Assembly: GCA_033239525.1 (NCBI GenBank)
Contig: BSYO01000016.1
Coordinates: 6,211,045 to 6,275,044, forward strand
Length of the DNA: 64,000 bases
Direction of reading: 5' to 3'
Source of the DNA: Nepenthes gracilis
Lineage: Eukaryota > Streptophyta > Magnoliopsida > Caryophyllales > Nepenthaceae
A program made the position numbers and the translations under genes. The notes under the pieces were generated by a model that saw only the letters and a list, made by a program, of their open reading frames with translations, had not been told where the DNA came from and did no database searches. Shown here piece by piece: positions 57,430 to 64,000 of this stretch (position 1 is the first letter of the stretch; each line of letters opens with the position of its first letter).

Positions 57430-58100
57430 TCTTGGAAATTTCTTTTACAATTTTCCGTCTAATCAAATTTGGCATCCTTCCGCATCAATTAAGTTAATGA
57501 CATGGCAATTCTAGAAAAATTCTCCATGAACTTTCAATAGTAGCCTGTCATTCCCAAGAAGCTTTTGACTTTGGTCACCGTTGTCGATCAACTCCAATTA
57601 GCTACCACTTCAACTTTCTTTGGTTCAACCGAAACACCTCCTTTTGTGATGACATGATCCAAAAATGTAACTTATTTAAGCCAAAATTCACATTTCTTTA
57701 ATTTGACATACAATTTCCTTTTTCGAAGTATCTAAAATATAATTCTCAAATGTATCTCATGTTCATCATAATTCCTCAAATATATTGTAATGTCATTAAT
57801 AAGCACTACCATAAATTAGATATGATTGAAATACCCGATTCATTAAATCCATGAAGTCTGTAGATGCATTAGTCCAAATGGTATAACAAAAAACTCAAAA
57901 TGCCCATACCTTATTCAGAAAATCATCTTTGCCACATCTTCTTTTTTAATCCTCAATTGGTGATAGCCCAAACGAAGATTAATCTTCGAAAATACTTAGA
58001 CCCCTTACAATTGATCAAATAAATCATCAATTTTTGGCAACAGGTACTTGTTCTCGATAGTAATCTTATTCAATTTTAGGCAATCAATACACAGCCACAT
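57430..58100 (-). pseudogene. Reverse transcriptase of copy 2, decayed
   Basis: Minus-strand frames give, in order, [23 protein letters not shown] and a Leu-Ile-Asn-Asp-Ile box at about 57,790-57,805. The catalytic box thus has Asn for its first Asp. Several stops are present. Confidence 0.8.
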
Positions 58101-58223
58101 GGACTCATCCTTCTTTACAAACAGCACTGAGGCATCTTATGGAAACACACTTGGCCGGATAAAATATTTTTCCAGTAGCTCTTATAATTGTTACTTCAAC
58201 TCCTTAAGTTTCGATGTTGCCTT

Positions 58224-58442
58224 TCAATTAAGGGTCTTCAATATCAGTGATGCTCCAAGCATAATCTTAATCTCAAATTTAATCTCTCGATTTGACGGTA
58301 ATCCTAGTAAATCTTCTAGAAATACGTCCTTAAACTCATATACCATTGGAATGTCTCTTGCCGAAACAGTATGGGTTCCAATTGTACTCATATAAGTTAA
58401 ATAGGTTTGACATTCACTTTTCATCAAATGACGAGCATGCAA
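58224..58442 (-). pseudogene. Protease-RT linker of copy 2
   Basis: 72-codon frame with Gln-Thr-Tyr-Leu-Thr-Tyr and Asp-Ile-Pro-Met-Val-Tyr-Glu-Phe-Lys-Asp-Val-Phe, collinear with 1615-1803 of copy 1. Confidence 0.75.
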
Positions 58443-58581
58443 ATCCGAAACATATGTAGGAATTGTTTATACATTACTCCTTAAAAATAGAAAGTTTCAC
58501 ATCTCAGAATTACAAAATACACCATCTTGTGAAAACAATCGACACTTGCATGATAACTCGCTAACCAATCCATACTTAGCA

Positions 58582-59214
58582 TTACATCAAAATCATGCAT
58601 TCTAATAAAATTAAATCCACCACTAACTCTAACATATTTACCCAAATAATACACCTAGGGTATATAACATCCGTAACAAAAAATGATCTCATAGGTGTTG
58701 ACACGACTAATACAAAATCTATGATCCTTGAATGTGACATCAAATATTGGACAAATTTTGGAGACACAAACGAATATGCAGACTCCGAATCTAAAAGTGT
58801 ATGCGCTGAAGTTTCAAAGATGGTAAGTTTACCTTTTACCACCGTGGGCGACACATCCGCATCTTGAACAGTCACCACAAAAGCTCGCCCCGAAGAGCTT
58901 GGCTTCCTCGCTGTCTGCCTCCAAAAATGAGAACAATCTTTGATCATATGACTAGGCTGGCAACAATTGAAATAGGCTCTTAAAATCTTATAACACGATC
59001 TTCCTCCATGGGACTTGCCACAATGTAGGTACACGAGCATTGTTGTTTGAGCATCTGGTACACCTTGGATTTCGGCTCCTTTCTTTCTTTTCTCTACTAG
59101 TTTTAACCTCTTGTAGGATCCTTTTGACTCCGAACTTTGATCGAAACCTTGGCCTTCACAACTTGCGGTCTTCTTTTTGAAAAACTTTTCTCTTTCTAGT
59201 TCTTGTTCAAACAA
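58582..59214 (-). pseudogene. Gag zinc knuckle and protease of copy 2 (210-codon frame)
   Basis: Longest intact frame of the element. It begins with a Glu/Lys-rich coiled segment. It then has two Cys-rich boxes: Cys-Leu-His-Cys-Gly-Lys-Ser-His-Gly-Gly, and a CCHC box in which the second Cys pair is shifted (Phe-Asn-Cys-Cys-Gln-Pro-Ser-His). The protease follows with Asp-Ser-Glu-Ser in place of Asp-Ser-Gly, a change expected to abolish activity. Confidence 0.8.
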
Positions 59215-59289
59215 GAGAGTTCAATCTAGCATGTCTCCATACATCCTCGATTTCAATGTCACAAGCTACCTCTGAATTGCGTCATTCAA

Positions 59290-59720
59290 ACCTTACAAAA
59301 ATTTTCTTACCTTTCTCGCCTCATTGTGAACGATATGAAGGGTATAGTAGGACAGCTCTATAAACTTGGCATCATATTCCACCACAGTCCGGTTTCCTGG
59401 CCTCAAGTAGGCGAACTCATCTTCTTTTTATTCCCTTAAGCTTGTAGGAAAATATTTGTTCATGAAAACCTCTACGAAACATGTACTATGAAAACTCTTC
59501 ATTCTCCAAACCCATAACTCTTTTCTTCATGGACCACCAATGGTCTACCTCATCCTCTAACTAGTAGAAGGTGAACATCACATTGTCCTCCTTCGAACAT
59601 CAAATTACAGCAAAAACCTTCTTAATTTTTCCAGATCCAAATTTTAGCCTTCATGGGATCCGGGTCACTCATAAATTTAGGTACCCTTCATTTGTGAAAT
59701 GATTATACACCGTCATCCCT
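59290..59720 (-). pseudogene. Gag core of copy 2
   Basis: Frames collinear with the gag fragment at 20,690-21,180: Met-Gly-Leu-Glu-Asn-Glu-Glu near 59,505 and a Phe-Thr-Asn-Glu stretch near 59,690. Stops interrupt it. Confidence 0.7.
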
Positions 59721-59969
59721 AGGTTCACTGAGATTGGCTCTGGGTTATGCTATCCTCGAGCTATCGATTCCATCATATCAGCCATTCTTACCATAATATT
59801 TAAGTACTCCTCCTCTCGATCAAGGTGTGAGTTGGGTCCAACGTTACCTCATTGTCCGGTTAACGTATTTTAATCCTATCATAAAATAATCAATCAAATT
59901 AAAATCTCAAACCAAAATTAACCAAATTCAATTTTCAAACCAATTAAGGTATTTCCTTACGACTTATTA

Positions 59970-59976
59970 GATACCA
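59970..59976 (-). other. Primer binding site core of copy 2
   Basis: TGGTATC on the minus strand next to the 5' LTR. The following bases (TAATAAG) have drifted from the TGGTATCAGA consensus. Confidence 0.65.
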
Positions 59977-59979
59977 CTT

Positions 59980-62082
59980 TGACACGTTATGTCTCAAATT
60001 TTAAACTCGTTATTAACATTTAACCAATTACTATTAATTAACTAAATTACCATCTAATTAATATTTGGATGTGAATTTTATGTCAATACCTCGACTGACA
60101 ACAAGTATAGAAAACAAACCATACATAGTATCCAAATATATACCATGACATTATGTAATTCCGATACTGACATAAACCGTAATGTTGGACCTTCTGTAAG
60201 GAGTAATATCTTTCCAATAACAAAATCAAGGTACAACAATCTGCTGAAATAAAATTCATAACCACTGCTGTCTAATAATTGGACAATCGACATCCTTGAA
60301 TATTCATAAAACCACAATAATATAGATTGTTGGACAGCTATCGTTTCATGTCTACGAACCACAAATATAATACCAAAATGACCAACATTCAACTTAACAT
60401 TTACAACCCGCTATCTGAATAGCATAAACATCGGTTACTGTCATCTAAAACTGAATTTAAAGCTAAATATACAAGACTAAACATGTTAACTACTGTTTGA
60501 AACTGTAAATTAATATCAAAAATCTATAATTTCTAATTTTAAATTCTTCAAACAGTTAAACCTTTAATCCCATTCATTTGACATGTACCCAATATCTGAA
60601 GGGGTTAGTAAAATAGAGTATGGAATGAGTCAATAACTTAGTAAAGTATATAATTTAACAAAGGATCACATATAATTTATATTTAAAATATAACAGAAGC
60701 TATCGAAAAGATAATGTATTATGATCTAATGTAATGACATGAAATTTTCATAATCCTTATACAAAAAATTTAGATTAAACTTTTCCAGAATTTTTTTTTA
60801 TCATAATTTCATTCATTTCTTATCATCAAAACTAGCCAAAATTTAATTTTATTGGGGACCAATGGCTAGTAGGTCTTACCAACTAAAAAAGTAAATAATT
60901 AAAACCTAAGTTATATTTGTTTCCACATAATCAAAGGCCGTACGCTACTACTCAAGACTTGTAGATTGATCGTTATACATATATCCTATAGACTAGGTTA
61001 AACGTCATTTTTTACCAATAGATGATAGATTTAAACCTCGATATACCACTATAATATATTAAAACAAGCCATAATATACTACCCGCTGAACAATAACTAT
61101 GATCCAATACTTATAATTAGAAAAACTCTACAGTTTTCCTAATAATTCATAGTTTTTTTATCCTGAAAAATATATCATAATTTTTTGACATAATTATAGA
61201 GTTTTTCATATAATTCTATAAATTCTTAGCATGACAATATTGAATTAACTTTCTTAATTATGAAGAACCATTCTTAGAAATTTAATATAGCACAATTCAA
61301 TAATTTAGTGCAGAAAATAGTAGTAGTACAAAGTTTATAGCAATTCATTTTATCAACATGCAGGGCCTTTATATAAAATTTTAGCACATACAGGTTGAAT
61401 TTTTAGAACATTCTAGGGTTTGTTTAAGATGCTAAAACTTGTATAAATAAAATTTAAATATGGAAGAATATTATACTACAATTTTAGTAAATGCATGGTA
61501 ATATATTGCAGAATGCAGCTAAATGTATTTGAGTTTAGACATGAATTTTATATATTTTTAAAATAAAATGAAGAGAAATTATACATGCATATTAAACAAT
61601 ATCATCATAGTTTCGAAATCATGTTATGCATGAGTATTGAAATTAGAAATACTTAAAATGTTCAACAAAAAATAGTAATAAGATAAAAAAAGTTTGGAAT
61701 GTACTTACCTTAGTTCAATTCTCACCAAATTCTAGCTTGAATCCACTTAAGTTGAGTTTCTAAGGCCTCCTCTCTCTCCTTTTTTCTCATCTCTTTGTCT
61801 CCTTCTCTCTCATCTCTCAAAAATTCTAAGAAAAATGATTAAAATCACTTGAGTTCTACTATATATATTGAGTGGCGCTCGAACATTGGTCAAGCACCAT
61901 GTCCTAATACTTAAAATGCCAAGTATAGACGCACGTTAAGCGCCAGTCAGATATTCCTCAATTCAATATAATCTGGTTCAAATTTAACATTTAATTCAAT
62001 TTTTTACATTCTTTAACAATAATTTTAATTATATTAACTTAATTAATTAAGATTATAATAATATTTGGATTCCAACCCTACA
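59980..62082 (-). repeat. 5' LTR of copy 2 (2.10 kb)
   Basis: Plus-strand head TTTGACACGTTATGTCTC and end GATTCCAACCCTACA. Collinear with 48,958-53,341 apart from the nested LTR and the 492-bp duplication. The two LTRs are visibly diverged, so the insertion is old. Confidence 0.8.
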
Positions 62083-62334
62083 TTGTATGCGTGGATCCCA
62101 TATGCACATGTGCATCCCTCATGTATAGAGCCATTATAAAGTGCAGATGCGCGTCCTTCATGTATGCAACCAATCATTATTATTCTAGAAGAGTTTGCTT
62201 TCATGTTTGTGTATTATTAATAAATAAAAAAGCCCAAATATAATTTGATAAGAACTAAATTTTATCACATAAATAAGCAAATATAATAGACCTATTAATA
62301 TGTCCTCGAAAACTAAATAGATAATTTAGATTTT
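62083..62334. repeat. Remainder of the interrupted 1-kb tandem unit
   Basis: Resumes the GTGCAC/ATGCAT-rich block ('cccatatgcacatgtgcatc', 'catgtatagagccattataa') and the 'attaataaataaaaaagccc' landmark found in each unit at 44,045-48,957. It then ends near 'gaaaactaaatagataattt' and gives way to the 128-bp satellite. Confidence 0.8.
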
Positions 62335-62880
62335 TTTTTGTGTATATCATCAGAAATCACTCGCGATTGAGGCCAATCTATTTTCCCATTAACTTGCTGT
62401 ATAAACATTCATTTTCCTATGGGTTATACCATCGGGAAGAAGTAAATTGGAGAACCTCATACACATTTTGTACACATCATTATGAAATCATATTTGAAGT
62501 AACGTGAACAATCGCCCCGTTCTCCGGCCATACGAATACGCAAGTTTCAAAGGATGCATGTCAACAAAAACAAAGTGAATAGCATAACGTTGATGTGTCT
62601 TGTGCTCACTGTCATGAAATTATTTACCGAACGGCATTGAGTACTCTGCCCATCCCCCAACTACATAAACACTAATGCTCGTATATGTCGTGGAAAACAT
62701 GCTTAGTATCTTGTATATGTTTCTTACTCTCTTTACAAAATCACTTTCGATGTGGCCGGGAACAATTGGCCCGTTTTCTAATGATAAGAACACTCACTAT
62801 TTTCTAAGGGAAAGTTTGTTTTTTATTTTTTATTTTATAAAAAATGTAGCGATATTGCTTGATATGAACTGCCCAAAATT
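62335..62880. repeat. Second block of the ~128-bp satellite (~4 monomers)
   Basis: 'tcattatgaaatcatatttg' (62,478), 'tgtcatgaaattatttaccg' (62,610) and 'ctctttacaaaatcactttc' (62,730) are anchors of the array at 41,045-43,985. They are followed by the same 'cccgttctcc' and 'cattgagtactctgcccat'-type boxes at the same spacing. Confidence 0.8.
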
Positions 62881-64000
62881 GAATACTCCCTGAGACATAT
62901 AGATTAATATATGACAATTCCTATGCTTAATCAAACTTATCGTCGGTGTAATAATTCAATGATAAAATGCAAGAGTACATTGTGAAGATTTTAAGCAGTA
63001 ATTATTTTATCATTAATAGTTAGGATTGACTTATTGGGAACTGATAGCCACGGGCAACACTGGTAACAAATTGAATAGTAGTAAGTTATTTAACAGACCT
63101 TATCGCTGTACATCTCTAATAACTATTAATAAATATTATATTGTAGAAACATATATATATATATATATATTAACAAAACACAAATAAACACGATTTCAAA
63201 AATAAATAAATAAATTTTATCTTTATGAGTTAGATGCCATTGGAGGTCGTTCACGACTGCCAGTTATCTAAGTCATGTCGGGAGGGTCACTGAAACAACT
63301 AAAAAGTTAAAAGGCTCAAAAAATTCTTATGAATAAAATTTCAGGTAAAGGAAGTAGAACGCAGTAATTGCATCAAACAAGCGTCGTGTTGAAGGATTGG
63401 TCATCGTCGCTTTTCTATGCTTTTGAAATTTTAGTTTGTACGCTTCAGTCTCCTATTCTGCAAATTCTCAGAAAATTTCCAACCAGAATAGAACAAGCAC
63501 TACATGGCCCTTCACCAGGAGGAAGAAAAAAAATGGTGAAAGCATGAACAGAGGCAGATTTATAATCCTAATTTACAAGAAAAAACAAGTAGAAGACTGC
63601 AATTTGATTTGTCACATGGAAGGATGCTCATGGAGTTCAGCATGACCGTGATTACAGACTTTTAAGTGTATCAACGATCATTGGTGCTGATAAATAGATA
63701 GCACATTAGCCCTATGATCTTCTAATATAGACTTTGCGAAAGGCAGTTTCCAATGAGCACTGAAATTGGCCCTATGATCATGGGATACCTATTTGAGCAG
63801 ATTCATGCTCCAGATCAGAGAACCAGAACAAACAGGTGCGAAGATCAAATTGGTTGTGGAAAAGATGCTCTTTAGTGATTGGAGTAGCAGCAGTTTTCTG
63901 GATATGAAAGCAAGAGTTGAGGCCGTGGGAAGATCCAGAATCTGTTTGATAGCATTTAACACACGTCAACAGATACTGGTAGTATGCATAGAGTTCTCAA
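62881..64000. other. Right edge of window, no identifiable gene
   Basis: AT-rich sequence with a (TA)n run at 63,149-63,170. A less AT-rich block at 63,430-63,960 holds short open frames on both strands (69 codons plus, 63 codons minus) that match nothing I recognise. It could be an exon of a gene extending past the window, but nothing shows it. Confidence 0.5.
63149..63170. repeat. (TA)n microsatellite
   Basis: Uninterrupted AT dinucleotide run. Confidence 0.93.

Larger units (their letters stand above)
48958..62082 (-). mobile_element. Ty3/gypsy (Tekay-like) retrotransposon copy 2, ~13.1 kb with nested insertions
   Basis: Minus-oriented element inserted in the 1-kb repeat array. Order on the minus strand: 5' LTR 62,082-59,980, primer binding site, gag, zinc knuckle, protease, RT (split by a solo LTR), RNase H, integrase, polypurine tract, 3' LTR 53,341-48,958 (split by another solo LTR). 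Without the two nested LTRs it is about 9.4 kb. Stops and frameshifts throughout make it non-coding. The 1-kb repeat sequence resumes on its right side, which confirms the insertion. Confidence 0.85.

Noticed and set aside
63778..63969. 63-codon minus-strand frame with several Cys and His residues
   Set aside because: Cys/His spacing fits no zinc-finger pattern I know, and neither splice sites nor a neighbouring exon are evident before the window ends.

Overview
The window reads as nuclear DNA from a flowering plant, probably a dicot: AT-rich, a multi-exon gene with GT-AG introns, many degenerate Ty3/gypsy LTR retrotransposons of the plant Tekay type, a Copia-like solo LTR and satellite-type tandem arrays. 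I cannot name the species. Only one ordinary protein-coding gene is supported.

Layout. (1) 1-25,200 is a nest of retroelements. A decayed minus-strand Ty3/gypsy element (1-2330) is followed by its LTR (2335-3053, continuing at 17,796-about 20,505). That LTR is split by a second minus-strand LTR retrotransposon at 3054-17,795, bounded by a CTAAT target-site duplication. This 14.7-kb element has giant LTRs of 4.0 and 7.2 kb built from tandem units of about 2.18 kb. Next come a fragment of a third gypsy element (gag, primer binding site, LTR; 20,690-about 23,150), a plus-oriented LTR piece (about 23,150-24,434) and the 5' end of an unrelated minus-strand LTR element (24,435-25,202). (2) 26,143-37,211 (minus strand) is a seven-exon gene for a 467-residue homologue of CIR1 (CBF1/RBPJ-interacting corepressor), with an N-terminal CIR domain, a zinc knuckle and an RS/K-rich tail. 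Its fifth intron carries a decayed gypsy pol fragment. (3) Upstream of the gene, 37,882-38,764 is a clean solo LTR with a GAGGA target-site duplication and ten W-box cores, then a LINE-like 3' fragment. (4) 41,045-62,880 is a tandem-repeat locus: a degenerate satellite with a period of about 128 bp, then five units of a 1.0-1.09-kb tandem repeat, then the 128-bp satellite again. A minus-strand gypsy element of about 13.1 kb (48,958-62,082) is inserted in the last 1-kb unit and itself carries two nested solo LTRs with target-site duplications (51,484-53,134 and 55,318-57,420). (5) 62,880-64,000 holds nothing I can identify.

A recurring theme is tandem duplication inside LTRs: 2.18-kb units (3-17.8 kb), 150-195-bp units (18.2-19.5 kb), a 295-bp doublet (23.3 kb) and a 492-bp doublet (50.0 kb). 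The TE open reading frames are mostly broken and no element looks autonomous. Divergence percentages, ages and copy identities were not computed; family names rest on motif recognition by eye.
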